The position numbers were made by a program, and so were the translations under genes. Below the pieces are notes generated by a model, which searched no databases, was not told where the DNA came from, and worked only from the letters and a program-made list of their open reading frames with translations. Positions 51,903 to 61,139 of a DNA stretch of 64,000 bases are shown here, piece after piece; the first letter of the stretch is position 1, and every line of letters starts with the position of its first letter. The DNA comes from CAYSCX01 sp964429575 (lineage in GTDB: Bacteria > Desulfobacterota > Binatia > Binatales > Binataceae). The stretch is taken from NCBI GenBank assembly GCA_964429575.1, contig CAYSCX010000002.1, forward strand, positions 122,411 to 186,410, written 5' to 3'.

Positions 51903-54900
51903 GTGCCGCTTCGCAAGGATCTCAAGTCGGTTCTGATTATCGGTTCCGGCCCGATCGTGATCGGGCAGGCGTGCGAATTCGACTACTCGGGTACGCAGGC
52001 GCTCAAGGCGCTGCGCGAGGAGGGGCTGCGCCTCATCCTGGTCAATTCGAATCCCGCGACCATTATGACCGATCCGGAACTCGCCGACCGCACCTACATC
52101 GAGCCGATCAACCTCGACGTGGTCTCGAAGATCATCGCGAAGGAGAAACCTGACGCGCTGCTGCCGACAGTCGGCGGGCAAACCGCGCTCAACCTCGCAA
52201 TCGAACTTGCGGAAGCGGGCGTTCTCGACCGCTATCGCGTCGAACTCATTGGCGCGAAACTTCCAGCGATCAAAAAGGCCGAGGATCGCGACCTGTTCAA
52301 GCAGGCGATGCTCAATATCGGTCTGGATGTACCAGAATCGGCGATTGCACATTCTCTTGATGAGGCGGAGCGAATCAGTGGATGTCTCGGCCTTCCGGTC
52401 ATCATTCGTCCGTCGCGCACTCTGGGTGGCACTGGCGGGTCAATCGCGCGCTCGATCGACGACTTTCGCACCAAGGTCCGCTGGGGACTCGATATGTCGC
52501 CGAGTCACGAAGTGTTGATCGAGCAGTCGGTCGAGGGATGGAAGGAGTTCGAACTCGAGGTGATGCGTGACATGGCCGACAACGTCGTCATCATCTGCTC
52601 GATTGAAAACCTCGACCCGATGGGCGTGCATACCGGGGATTCGATTACAGTCGCGCCTGCGCAGACTCTCACCGACAAGGAATACCAGCTGATGCGCGAC
52701 GCGGCGGTGCGCATCATCCGCGAAATTGGCGTCGATACGGGCGGCTCGAATATCCAGTTCGCGGTGCATCCGGACAACGGACGGATGGTCGTAATCGAGA
52801 TGAACCCGCGCGTGTCCCGAAGCTCTGCGCTGGCTTCCAAAGCGACCGGATTTCCGATTGCAAAGATCGCCGCGAAGCTCGCGATCGGTTACCGGCTCGA
52901 TGAGATCCCCAACGACATCACCAAGAAGACGCCGTCGTGCTTCGAGCCCACGATCGATTACGTAGTCACCAAACTGCCGCGCTTCGCATTCGAGAAGTTC
53001 CGGGGCGCCGCCGACGAACTGGGCCCGCAGATGAAGTCGGTGGGCGAGGTGATGGCCATCGGCCGCACCTTCCGTGAATCGCTGCAGAAGGCGCTGCGCT
53101 CGCTCGAAATCGGCTCCTACGGGCTGGAATCGCGCCTGGGCGAGCAGCGCCGCGACGAAGGTTTTGCGCAGCTGCGCGCTGGACTCGCGATTCCAAACTC
53201 GCACCGCCTCTACCATCTTGCAGACGCGCTCCGGCTCGGCATTTCGCGCGAAGAGATCTTCGAACTGAGCCGCATCGACCCATGGTTCATCGACGCGGTT
53301 GCGGGCATCGTCGAGGCCGAAGAGTGGATCTCACGCGCGACGCTCGATGAGCAGTTTTTCCGAAGCGCCAAGTCGATGGGCTTCTCCGACCGGCGAATCG
53401 CCGAGCTTCGCGCCACCGACGAAGACACGGTCGCGCGCGCACGCCGGGGATTTGGCGTCACGCCCGTCTATAAGCTCGTTGATACATGCGCTGCGGAATT
53501 CGAGGCGTTTACGCCGTACTTCTACTCAACCTACGAGGGCGAAGACGAAGCCGAACCCGATAACCGCAGGAAGGTGATGATTCTCGGAGGCGGGCCAAAC
53601 CGGATAGGGCAGGGTATCGAGTTCGATTATTGCTGTGTCCACGCAAGTCTCGCGCTCAAGGCCGCCGGATTCGAGACCATCATGGTCAACTGCAATCCGG
53701 AAACGGTCTCCACCGATTACGACATCTCCGACCGGCTGTACTTCGAGCCGCTCACCTTCGAGGATGTGATTGCGATCGCCGAACGCGAGAAGCCTTTGGG
53801 GGTGATCGTCCAGTTTGGCGGACAGACGCCGCTGAAGCTTGCGATACCGCTCGAACGCGCAGGCGTGCCGATTCTTGGCACGACGCCAGACGCAATCGAT
53901 CGCGCAGAGGACCGCGAGCGCTTCAATGACCTGGTCGAGAAGCTCGGCCTGAAGCAGCCTACGGGGATGCTTGCGCGCAGCCTCGATGAAGCCGTGAAAG
54001 GTGCCGCGCAGGTTGGCTATCCGGTCCTCATCAGGCCGTCGTACGTGCTCGGCGGCCGGGCGATGGAAGTGATTCCCGACGAAGCCGCGCTGCGCCGCTA
54101 CGTCACGCATGCTCTGGAAGCTTCGGAGCGTCACCCGCTGCTCATCGACCGATACCTCGCGGGCGCGATTGAAGTCGACGTGGACGCGATCTCCGACGGC
54201 GAGCGCGTGGTGATCGGCGGCATTATGGAGCACGTCGAGCATGCCGGCATCCATTCGGGCGACAGCGCATGCGTCCTTCCACCTCGTTCGCTCGACCGCC
54301 GCACTCAGGACGCTTTGATGGAGCAGACGCGCATGCTCGCGCGGGAGCTTGGCGTCGTCGGGCTAATGAATGTCCAGTATGCGATTTACCGCGGCGAGAT
54401 CTACATCCTCGAAGTGAACCCGCGCGCGTCACGCACGATACCTTTCGTCAGCAAAGCGATCGGAGTGCCGCTCGCGAAGTTCGCCGCGCTCGTAATGGCC
54501 GGAAAAACACTTGACGAGCTCGGCTTCACCGCGGAGCGAATTCCGGCGCACGTGTCGGTCAAGGAATCGGTCTTTCCTTTCGCGCGGTTTCCCGGCGTCG
54601 ACACGATTCTGGGACCGGAGATGAAATCTACCGGCGAGGTGATGGGAATCGACACCTCGTTCGCGATGGCGTTTGCGAAGGCCGAACTAGCCGCATCTAC
54701 CGACCTGCCACTGTCGGGACGTGTGTTCTTGAGCGTGCGGGACGAGGACAAGCCACAGCTCGCGCCAATCGCGAAAGGTCTCCACGAAATGGGCTACCTT
54801 CTGATCGCGACCAACGGCACCGCGCGCCACCTCGAGTCGCTCGGAATTCCATGCGAGCGCGTCAACAAGGTGCTCGAAGGAAGCCCGCATGTCGTCGATG

Positions 54901-55109
54901 AGATGCAGCAGCGGCGAATCACGATGGTGGTGAATACTCCGGACGCGGCCGGAACCGCGGACTCGTTTTCCATTCGGCGCACCGCGCTTGAACTGCGGCT
55001 CCCGTACTTCACGACCATGGCTGGCGCGAGCGCGGCGGTGGACGCCGTACGGGCGCTGCGCGCGGGGCCGCTCGAAGTCCGCGCGCTCCAGGACTATCAC
55101 CGCAGCTGA
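51903..55109 (+). CDS. carB: Carbamoyl-phosphate synthase large subunit
   Basis: 1068 aa from GTG 51903, full length. Two homologous ATP-grasp halves are visible: IIGSGPIVIGQACEFDYSG / ILGGGPNRIGQGIEFDYCC, NSNPATIMTDPE / NCNPETVSTDYD and IEMNPRVSRSSALASKATG / LEVNPRASRTIPFVSKAIG. The C-terminal MGS-like regulatory domain (GYLLIATNGTARHLESLG; VVNTPDAAG) can bind UMP or IMP. Last gene of the pyr operon; recG follows ten bases on and may be cotranscribed. Confidence 0.98.
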   Translation: MPLRKDLKSVLIIGSGPIVIGQACEFDYSGTQALKALREEGLRLILVNSNPATIMTDPELADRTYIEPINLDVVSKIIAKEKPDALLPTVGGQTALNLAIELAEAGVLDRYRVELIGAKLPAIKKAEDRDLFKQAMLNIGLDVPESAIAHSLDEAERISGCLGLPVIIRPSRTLGGTGGSIARSIDDFRTKVRWGLDMSPSHEVLIEQSVEGWKEFELEVMRDMADNVVIICSIENLDPMGVHTGDSITVAPAQTLTDKEYQLMRDAAVRIIREIGVDTGGSNIQFAVHPDNGRMVVIEMNPRVSRSSALASKATGFPIAKIAAKLAIGYRLDEIPNDITKKTPSCFEPTIDYVVTKLPRFAFEKFRGAADELGPQMKSVGEVMAIGRTFRESLQKALRSLEIGSYGLESRLGEQRRDEGFAQLRAGLAIPNSHRLYHLADALRLGISREEIFELSRIDPWFIDAVAGIVEAEEWISRATLDEQFFRSAKSMGFSDRRIAELRATDEDTVARARRGFGVTPVYKLVDTCAAEFEAFTPYFYSTYEGEDEAEPDNRRKVMILGGGPNRIGQGIEFDYCCVHASLALKAAGFETIMVNCNPETVSTDYDISDRLYFEPLTFEDVIAIAEREKPLGVIVQFGGQTPLKLAIPLERAGVPILGTTPDAIDRAEDRERFNDLVEKLGLKQPTGMLARSLDEAVKGAAQVGYPVLIRPSYVLGGRAMEVIPDEAALRRYVTHALEASERHPLLIDRYLAGAIEVDVDAISDGERVVIGGIMEHVEHAGIHSGDSACVLPPRSLDRRTQDALMEQTRMLARELGVVGLMNVQYAIYRGEIYILEVNPRASRTIPFVSKAIGVPLAKFAALVMAGKTLDELGFTAERIPAHVSVKESVFPFARFPGVDTILGPEMKSTGEVMGIDTSFAMAFAKAELAASTDLPLSGRVFLSVRDEDKPQLAPIAKGLHEMGYLLIATNGTARHLESLGIPCERVNKVLEGSPHVVDEMQQRRITMVVNTPDAAGTADSFSIRRTALELRLPYFTTMAGASAAVDAVRALRAGPLEVRALQDYHRS

Positions 55110-55118
55110 GGTGTCCGC

Positions 55119-57308
55119 GTGGCGAGGCGCACTGTCTTGAGCCGGCCATCGCGCGTTCCGGCGCCGCCGCCGCACGACGATGTGCAACTCGCGCAGACGC
55201 CGCCGAAGGCATCCCGCCTTTCGCCGGACACTCCGCTCTCGGCAATTGACGGAATCGGGCCGAAGCGTGCCGCTGCGCTCGCCGCGAAAAACATCCGAAC
55301 GGTCGAGGATGCGCTCTTCCATCTGCCATCGCGCTACCAGGACTGGCGGCGTCGTACGGCGCCCGCCGATCTTCGGCCCGGCATGACAGCCGTCGTCGAG
55401 GGCGAACTCGCCTCGGTGGCGGAGAAGCCGATGCGTGGATCGTTCTGGCGACGCCTGGTTATCGCGTCACTGATTGTAAGTTCCACGGAGACGATTCGTT
55501 TGGTGTGGTTCAACTTGCCTGCGTACATGCGTGGCCGCCTGCCCGCAGGTCAGCGCGTGCTCGTGCACGGCCGCGTAACGGAAGCGCCGGAGGGGGGACT
55601 TGAAATCGCTCATCCCGAGCTCATGACGCTGACATCGGGAGAGCCGCCGCCCATTCGCCCGGTGTATCGATTGCCGCGCGAGATCGGTCAGCGGCTGTTC
55701 ACATCGATCGTCGCGCGTGCGCTTAAGGATGTTGGCGGAAAGATCGTCGCCGCTGTACCGCCCGAGATGCGGAGCGCGACGAGCTACGCGCCGGTCGGCG
55801 AAGCGCTGGGACAGTTGCATAGTCCGCCAGCTCAATCGGACATCGCGACGCTACAGGCCGGCGCCTCCGACGCACACGCCGCGCTCGCCTTCGATGAGCT
55901 GTTCGCATTCGAACTGGCGCTTGCAATCGAGCGCGAGCGTTCGCGGCGTCGCGCAGGGCTCAAGTTGTGCGGCGACGAATCGCTGACCGCCCGCATGCTT
56001 TCGGCGGTCCCATTCGAACTCACCGATGCGCAACGGCGCGCGATTGATGAGATCGGCGTCGATCTCGCTGCGCCGGGACAAATGAACCGGATGCTGTTGG
56101 GCGATGTGGGTAGCGGCAAGACGCTGGTTGCGTTCTGGGCGGCGCTCCGAGCGGTGGAGTCGCAGACTCAAGCCGTCATGATGGCGCCGACGGAGATTCT
56201 CGCCGAACAGCATTTCAGGAGTTTTCGGAACATCTGCGGAAAGCTCGGCGTTCCTGCGGCGTTGCTCACCGCAAGCATTACCCCCGCCGAACGCAGCGCG
56301 ACGTTGCGCGGACTCGAGACGGGCCGCATTGCGATCGCATTTGGCACCCACGCGCTCATTCAGCAGCGCGTCCGCGTTCGAAAGCTTGGTCTCGGCATCA
56401 TCGACGAGCAACATCGCTTCGGCGTTTTCGACCGTGCGCGATTGAAGTCGCTCGGCCCTACCGCGAATCTCCTGATGATGACGGCGACGCCGATCCCGCG
56501 AAGCCTTGCGATGAATCTGTTCGCAAACCTGGATGTCTCCGTGCTTGATGAGATGCCCGTGGGACGAACCCCGGTTGAGACCGAACTGTTCGACGAAGAA
56601 CAGCTCGGCGCGGTTGACGCGATCGTCAAGCGCGAGATCGACGCGAAGCATCGCGTTTACTATGTGCTCCCGCGCATCGATGCCGGCGACGAGGAAGACC
56701 TGCGCTCCGTCAACGCAACCGCCGCGCGGCTTCGCAAGGGCGCGCTCAAAGGAGTGCGAATCGCCGTAGTGCATGGACGCATGCGCGGCGAGGAAAAACA
56801 CCGCGTCATGAAAGATTTTCGCGACGGCGCAATCGACGTGCTGGTCGCCACCACCGTGATCGAAGTCGGAATTGACGTTGCGGCCGCAACATTGATCGTC
56901 GTATTTGCGGCGGAGCGCTACGGGCTCGCGCAGCTGCATCAGCTGCGGGGCAGGGTAGGGCGCGGCGAGGTCGCATCGCGCTGTATCCTGATCGCATCGA
57001 GCGAGGCGGACCCCAATGCTCGCGGACGGCTGGACGTGATGGTCCGCTGCCGTAATGGCAGCGAGGTCGCCGAAGAGGATTTACGGCTTCGCGGCCCCGG
57101 CGATCTACTTGGATCGCGGCAGACGGGAGCGTTGCCGCTGCGCTTCGGCGATTTCATCCGCGATGCGTCCATGATCGAAGACGCCCGCCGACTCGCCGAG
57201 CAGTGGCTGCGACGCGATCCCCGTTTGGAATCTCCGGAATCAGCAGGCGCTCGCGCCTGCGTGCAACGGATGCTCGCATATGGGTTCAGCCTCGCCGACG
57301 TTGGGTGA
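55119..57308 (+). CDS. recG: ATP-dependent DNA helicase RecG
   Basis: 729 aa from GTG 55119. N-terminal wedge domain starting PLSAIDGIGPKRAAALAAKNI, then helicase motifs: LLGDVGSGKTLVAFWA (Walker A), IIDEQHRFGVFDRARL (DEQH variant), MMTATPIPRSLAMNLF and the C-terminal LHQLRGRVGRGEVASRC and RLRGPGDLLGSRQTGALPLRFGDF. It remodels stalled replication forks. The order fits no wider operon beyond the pyr genes. Confidence 0.96.
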   Translation: MARRTVLSRPSRVPAPPPHDDVQLAQTPPKASRLSPDTPLSAIDGIGPKRAAALAAKNIRTVEDALFHLPSRYQDWRRRTAPADLRPGMTAVVEGELASVAEKPMRGSFWRRLVIASLIVSSTETIRLVWFNLPAYMRGRLPAGQRVLVHGRVTEAPEGGLEIAHPELMTLTSGEPPPIRPVYRLPREIGQRLFTSIVARALKDVGGKIVAAVPPEMRSATSYAPVGEALGQLHSPPAQSDIATLQAGASDAHAALAFDELFAFELALAIERERSRRRAGLKLCGDESLTARMLSAVPFELTDAQRRAIDEIGVDLAAPGQMNRMLLGDVGSGKTLVAFWAALRAVESQTQAVMMAPTEILAEQHFRSFRNICGKLGVPAALLTASITPAERSATLRGLETGRIAIAFGTHALIQQRVRVRKLGLGIIDEQHRFGVFDRARLKSLGPTANLLMMTATPIPRSLAMNLFANLDVSVLDEMPVGRTPVETELFDEEQLGAVDAIVKREIDAKHRVYYVLPRIDAGDEEDLRSVNATAARLRKGALKGVRIAVVHGRMRGEEKHRVMKDFRDGAIDVLVATTVIEVGIDVAAATLIVVFAAERYGLAQLHQLRGRVGRGEVASRCILIASSEADPNARGRLDVMVRCRNGSEVAEEDLRLRGPGDLLGSRQTGALPLRFGDFIRDASMIEDARRLAEQWLRRDPRLESPESAGARACVQRMLAYGFSLADVG

Positions 57309-57327
57309 GCAACAAACGTCGCAATGT

Positions 57328-57816
57328 ATGAGCGAGCCAACCAGAAGGAAACGCCGCCCGCGCCGCAACGGCGCAGTTGAGCGACGGCAGGAAGTTTCGG
57401 CGGGCGCAGTGGTGTGGCGGCGCCGCGGCGACGGCCGCATCGAAGTCGCGCTGGTGAGGCCGGCGGGCAAGGACGCGTGGGTGCTGCCCAAGGGCAATAT
57501 CGAAGCGGGCGAATCGCGCGTCGAAGCGGCGATGCGCGAAGTCGGCGAGGAAACTGGACTGACGGTTGCGGATGTCAAACCGCTCGGCGACGTCTCCTAC
57601 GTCTATTCCAGGCGCGCGCGCTCCGACGCACCGCTGGTCCGAATCTTCAAGACCGTCCACTTCTTCCTCATGAGGCAGACGGGCGGCGATACCACCAAAC
57701 ACGACCACGAAATCGACGAGGTTGCCTGGTTCGACATCGATTCAGCGCAGGTCCGCGCAAGCTACGCCAGCGAGCGCGGCCTCATCGCCGGCGCCAAGCG
57801 CTCCCTTCAGGGTTGA
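57328..57816 (+). CDS. NUDIX hydrolase
   Basis: 162 aa from ATG 57328; an ATG at 57280 lies inside recG. Complete Nudix box GNIEAGESRVEAAMREVGEETGL (first 20: G-x5-E-x7-R-E-x2-E-E-x-G) and the preceding AWVLPKG. An Arg-rich N-terminal stretch (RRKRRPRRNG) precedes it. Likely hydrolyses a nucleoside diphosphate derivative such as Ap4A-type or oxidised nucleotides; substrate unknown. Confidence 0.9.
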   Translation: MSEPTRRKRRPRRNGAVERRQEVSAGAVVWRRRGDGRIEVALVRPAGKDAWVLPKGNIEAGESRVEAAMREVGEETGLTVADVKPLGDVSYVYSRRARSDAPLVRIFKTVHFFLMRQTGGDTTKHDHEIDEVAWFDIDSAQVRASYASERGLIAGAKRSLQG

Positions 57817-57850
57817 TCCGCAAGCCGGTTGGTCTCGCTCAGCACAGCGT

Positions 57851-57877
57851 TTGACTTGCGCCAGTCATTTCTATAGT
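57851..57877 (+). promoter_or_regulatory. Predicted promoter of arsR-arsI
   Basis: TTGACT (57851-57856) and TATAGT (57872-57877) lie 10 bases before the arsR ATG, with a short 15-bp spacer. The -10 region sits next to an imperfect dyad (TTC...GAA, 57869-57884), where the ArsR repressor could bind. Operator assignment is inference. Confidence 0.4.
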
Positions 57878-57886
57878 TCTGGAATT

Positions 57887-58246
57887 ATGGAAGCGACGCT
57901 TGCGATCGAAGCACTTGCCGCGCTTGCGCAGGCGACTCGGCTTGAAGTCTTCCGGTTGCTGGTCCGCCAAGGGCGCGACGGTGCAGCGGCGGGCGATATC
58001 TCTGAGCGCCTCGAGCTGCCGGCGCCGACCCTGTCGTTTCACCTCGCGCACCTCTCGCACGCGGGTCTGGTGACGTCGCGGCGCGAGGGAAGGTCGATCA
58101 TCTATTCGGCCAACTACGCGGCCATGAACACCCTGCTCGGATACCTAACCGAGAACTGCTGCAGCGGGGACGCTACGCGAACCCGTGGGGCCCGCGGCTG
58201 CGCGCCAGCGCGTCGGCGGCGAACGTCTGATCAACGATCGGCATAA
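57887..58246 (+). CDS. arsR: ArsR-family arsenic-responsive repressor
   Basis: 119 aa from ATG 57887. Winged helix with ALAQATRLEVFRLLV, ISERLELPAPTLSFHLAHL (recognition helix) and GLVTSRREGRSIIYS. A vicinal Cys pair, C91-C92 (ENCCSG), and C105 near the C-terminus resemble the three-Cys As(III)-binding site of the Acidithiobacillus-type ArsR. It is directly upstream of an ArsI-like gene that it probably controls. Confidence 0.92.
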   Translation: MEATLAIEALAALAQATRLEVFRLLVRQGRDGAAAGDISERLELPAPTLSFHLAHLSHAGLVTSRREGRSIIYSANYAAMNTLLGYLTENCCSGDATRTRGARGCAPARRRRTSDQRSA

Positions 58247-58269
58247 CAGAGAAATTGGAGGCTATTGCC

Positions 58270-58773
58270 ATGACGAACCGGGTTCACATTCACCTTCACC
58301 CATCCGACCTCGAAAAGAGCCGCCGCTTCTATGAGCAGTTTTTCGGCGCACCTCCGGTCAAGGAACGGCCGGGCTATTTCAAGTTTCTGCCGGAACTTGC
58401 GCCGGTGAATCTCGCGCTGACGGCGGGCGCCCCAGCGGATGGCAACCCACGCACGGTCGGCCACTTGGGAATCCAGTTGGAATCCAGCGAGCTCGTCGAG
58501 CAGCACCTCTCGCGCGTCACGGCCGCGGGCTTGCCCGTTGATGTCGAGCGCAACGTCAACTGCTGCCACGCCAACCAGGACAAGTTCTGGGTGACCGACC
58601 CCGACGGAGTCCGATGGGAGGTCTATCACCTGAACTACGATCTCGAGGACGACGAGGTCACGGAGCACAAGGCGTCCGGACGCAGTTTGCCGATCATCGA
58701 TCAGAGTGCGTGCTGTACGCCTGCGGCCGAAGCGGCCAGCGTGCCGGCGGCGTGCTGCGGCGCGAAGATCTGA
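58270..58773 (+). CDS. arsI: ArsI-type C-As lyase (vicinal oxygen chelate family)
   Basis: 167 aa from ATG 58270 with GGAGG upstream. VOC fold with probable metal ligands His (HIHLH), His65 (VGHLGIQL) and Glu117 (RWEVYH), and the arsenic-binding vicinal cysteines C98-C99 in NCCHANQDKFWVTDPDG, as in ArsI, the dioxygenase that demethylates trivalent methylarsenicals. The C-terminus has two more Cys pairs (ACCT, ACCG), as in CadI/ArsI proteins. No arsC, acr3 or arsM is seen next to it. Confidence 0.9.
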   Translation: MTNRVHIHLHPSDLEKSRRFYEQFFGAPPVKERPGYFKFLPELAPVNLALTAGAPADGNPRTVGHLGIQLESSELVEQHLSRVTAAGLPVDVERNVNCCHANQDKFWVTDPDGVRWEVYHLNYDLEDDEVTEHKASGRSLPIIDQSACCTPAAEAASVPAACCGAKI

Positions 58774-58800
58774 CCCTTCGCGGAAATCTCGAGCTCGTGG

Positions 58801-60159
58801 TTACAGCGGCGACTCAGCCGATGCGATTGAGGACGTCGTCGCCGCGCCAGCGCGCGTCGCCTCGGAGCGAGGCGTCGCGACCTTGCTCTGCTTGAAGACG
58901 GACGGCGCCAGATCGCCGAAGCTCAATGCTGGTTCGCCTGCCACGATGAGAACCAGGTTGTCGCGATACTCGATGTCGTGCGGCGTTCGGCCGCCGTGCA
59001 AACGATCGAAGAGACTCGCATAAACTCCCGCGAATCGCGCCGCCGCGTCGCCGTCTACGAAGGCGAGCAGCCAAATGACGCCGACCGAATTTCCGCGCCG
59101 CAGTATGACGTTGCGGTCGCCGGCCCAGCTGCTGGCGGCAAGTAGTTCAGTCGCATCGTCGCCATAGTGCCGCTTCAGAATGATCCTGATTAGCAATTCG
59201 CCATAGGTGTCCTCGTCCGCCTTCGACCACCCGGGCAGAATTTCTTCGTAACCTGCTACCGTGATTTTTGCGGGCAGGCGCGGCCGCTCGAAGTAGAGCG
59301 CCGGCGTGATGATCTGTTGAGTCGACAGCGGCGGGTTGGCGTAGAGCGCGTTGACGGCGCCCCACCGTCCACGTTGATAGGCCTCGACCACGAATTTCGT
59401 TCCTTCCGCGTATTGGAAGATCAGCGGCTCGCTGAGCGCCACGGGCGTCTCGGGCGACTGCTTCGCAAACTCTTTCGACAATTCGCCCATGCGCGACGCG
59501 AGATTTGCGCTCATGCTCGCGTCTGCCTGTCCCACCAGCACGTCGTACCCGGAAAGCATCGCATCGCCCTCCGCGACCGCCTTGATCGCAAGCGTCCGGT
59601 CGGAGTCGCCTTTGATAACGTCGAACTTCTTCTCGAGATCGAAGTACTGATCCTGAAGCGCGTGCGTCAACTCATGCGCGAGCAACATCTCACCGATGAG
59701 GTCGCGCCGGGCGAGAAATGACGCGGTGCGTTCGAAGATCCCCGCGCCGACTGCGCCTTCGACCAGTATCATCTGCTTGCCATGTGGATCGTAGAAGCCG
59801 GCGACCTGATTCTTGAGCAGCTTCAAATACTCCGCCTTGAGATCGATGCCCGCCGGATAGAGGCCGACCAGCGAGCCTCCGACGCCATCGACCCATAGCT
59901 GCTCGTCCGAGAAGTCGCGCGCGATGTCCGCGGCAATCATCTGCTGCGCTTGATCGCGGCTCCGCACCACCACCGGCACCGGCTTCGTGAATCGAAGCTC
60001 GCGAATCGCCTCGAGTTTGCTTGTGATCTGCTCCGCCTGCGCGTGGTTGACGGCGCCATCGCGAACCAGCGCGTATGCGCAGCCTGAAATTAGCAGCGCC
60101 ACCGCAATGCCGAGGTGCAAAACACGCACGCGCGATGCTGGTCGAGCGCGACGAGTCAT
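58801..60159 (-). CDS. Putative lipoprotein metallopeptidase (HExxH)
   Basis: 452 aa from ATG 60159, whose ATG overlaps the rlpA stop (TGATG). Lipobox LLISGC (Cys27). Zinc motif H162-E163-L-T-H166 in LLAHELTHALQD, with downstream Glu-rich AVAEGDAM as candidate third ligand. The layout (NQVAGFYDPHGKQMILVEG before the motif) matches uncharacterised lipoprotein peptidases of Acidobacteria and deltaproteobacteria type (memory). It probably acts in the periplasm. Coupling to RlpA suggests a role in cell-wall remodelling; inference. Confidence 0.78.
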   Translation of the reverse strand: MTRRARPASRVRVLHLGIAVALLISGCAYALVRDGAVNHAQAEQITSKLEAIRELRFTKPVPVVVRSRDQAQQMIAADIARDFSDEQLWVDGVGGSLVGLYPAGIDLKAEYLKLLKNQVAGFYDPHGKQMILVEGAVGAGIFERTASFLARRDLIGEMLLAHELTHALQDQYFDLEKKFDVIKGDSDRTLAIKAVAEGDAMLSGYDVLVGQADASMSANLASRMGELSKEFAKQSPETPVALSEPLIFQYAEGTKFVVEAYQRGRWGAVNALYANPPLSTQQIITPALYFERPRLPAKITVAGYEEILPGWSKADEDTYGELLIRIILKRHYGDDATELLAASSWAGDRNVILRRGNSVGVIWLLAFVDGDAAARFAGVYASLFDRLHGGRTPHDIEYRDNLVLIVAGEPALSFGDLAPSVFKQSKVATPRSEATRAGAATTSSIASAESPL

Positions 60160-60869
60160 CACTCCACCACCAGAACCGATTGAAATCCCATCCGCGCTGT
60201 GACCGCGGCCCGCCGTTGCGCATCGGCGCGCGTACCGAATGCGCCCATGCGCACGCGGTAGAGCTGCTGGCCGCTGGAATCGGCGGTAGTGATGCGGACA
60301 TCGGAGAATCGACTGGCCACCGCGGCGCGCACATGCTCTGCGTTTGCCCGGTTCACGAATGATCCCACCTGCACGAAATACCGCGGCCGAGTGCCCACGT
60401 CGCGGCTGCCCTCGGGCTTGCTCAGCACGTCCATCCGCACCTCGGCCGTGCCTTCCTTGATCAGCCCGATCATCTTCGCCGCCTTCTGGGACAGATCGAG
60501 CGTGCGTCCCTTCACGAATGGACCGTGGTCATTGATGGTCACCTCGACGGAGCGGCCATTGCTCAGGTTGGTAACCAACACGCGGCTGCCGATCGGAATG
60601 ACGGTCGATGCTGCGGTGAGATCATGCTGGTCGTAGATTTCACCGCTCGACGTCGGACGGCCGTCGAATCTCGGTCCGTACCACGATGCGATCCCGACGA
60701 TGGACGCCTCAGGCGGCTTTGCCGCAGGCGCAGGTGCCGGAGGCGGGGGAGGGGGCGCAACCGGCGCCGCACGGAAGATCGCGCACGATGCGATACTGAC
60801 GCTCAATGCGACGAACGCGCACTCAAGCGCTATCCTACGCGCCGTCCACCTTCCGCCTGCAATCGCCAT
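60159..60869 (-). CDS. rlpA: RlpA-like lipoprotein with SPOR domain
   Basis: 236 aa. Lipobox around Cys29 (SIASC), Pro-rich linker (38-54), double-psi beta-barrel (residues ~57-128) with GIASWYGPRFDGRPTSSGE, VLVTNLSNGRSVEV and NDHGPF, and a C-terminal SPOR domain (YFVQVGSFVNRANAEHV) that binds denuded glycan at division sites. RlpA proteins can be lytic transglycosylases; the family LTAAH is LTAAS here (Ser88 in place of the catalytic-site His) and NDRGP is NDHGP, so activity is doubtful. Upstream of, and coupled to, the metallopeptidase. Confidence 0.9.
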   Translation of the reverse strand: MAIAGGRWTARRIALECAFVALSVSIASCAIFRAAPVAPPPPPPAPAPAAKPPEASIVGIASWYGPRFDGRPTSSGEIYDQHDLTAASTVIPIGSRVLVTNLSNGRSVEVTINDHGPFVKGRTLDLSQKAAKMIGLIKEGTAEVRMDVLSKPEGSRDVGTRPRYFVQVGSFVNRANAEHVRAAVASRFSDVRITTADSSGQQLYRVRMGAFGTRADAQRRAAVTARMGFQSVLVVE

Positions 60870-60924
60870 CCCCGCGCAATTATATGGTGCAGCGCACGGC
60901 CCAAGAAGAGCAAAGACCGGTGCC

Positions 60925-61110
60925 TAGCAGGGTGTTGAGAAATGCTTTGAGTTCCCCAATGACATCGAGCGCGCTCTCAACACCCTGCGTGAAAACCTTG
61001 TCCTGAGCCATGGGCGAAGGATCTGGCTGCCTTCCTAATCTTCTCCCCCTCTGGGGGAGACGCGAGAGAGGGAGCAGGCTGTTGAAATCGCCTTTTTCAA
61101 CAGCCTGCTA
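60925..61110 (-). repeat. Two-hairpin intergenic repeat, copy 3 (186 bp, long form, inverted)
   Basis: It reads TAGCAGGGTGTTGAGAAA ... CTCTCAACACCCTGCG, then the reverse complement of the ATGGCTCAGGACAAG segment, TCTCCCCCTCTGGGGGAGA, and ends with GCAGGCTGTTGAAA ... TTTCAACAGCCTGCTA. Exactly as long as copy 1 and opposite in orientation. It sits in the divergent spacer between rlpA and dgt. Confidence 0.9.
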
Positions 61111-61139
61111 GAACTTCGGCGCCGGCTTCGGGCGGTCCG

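Noticed and set aside
57722..57886. Upstream extension of arsR
   Set aside because: It overlaps the nudix gene out of phase and includes the arsR promoter; ATG 57887 starts the conserved domain.
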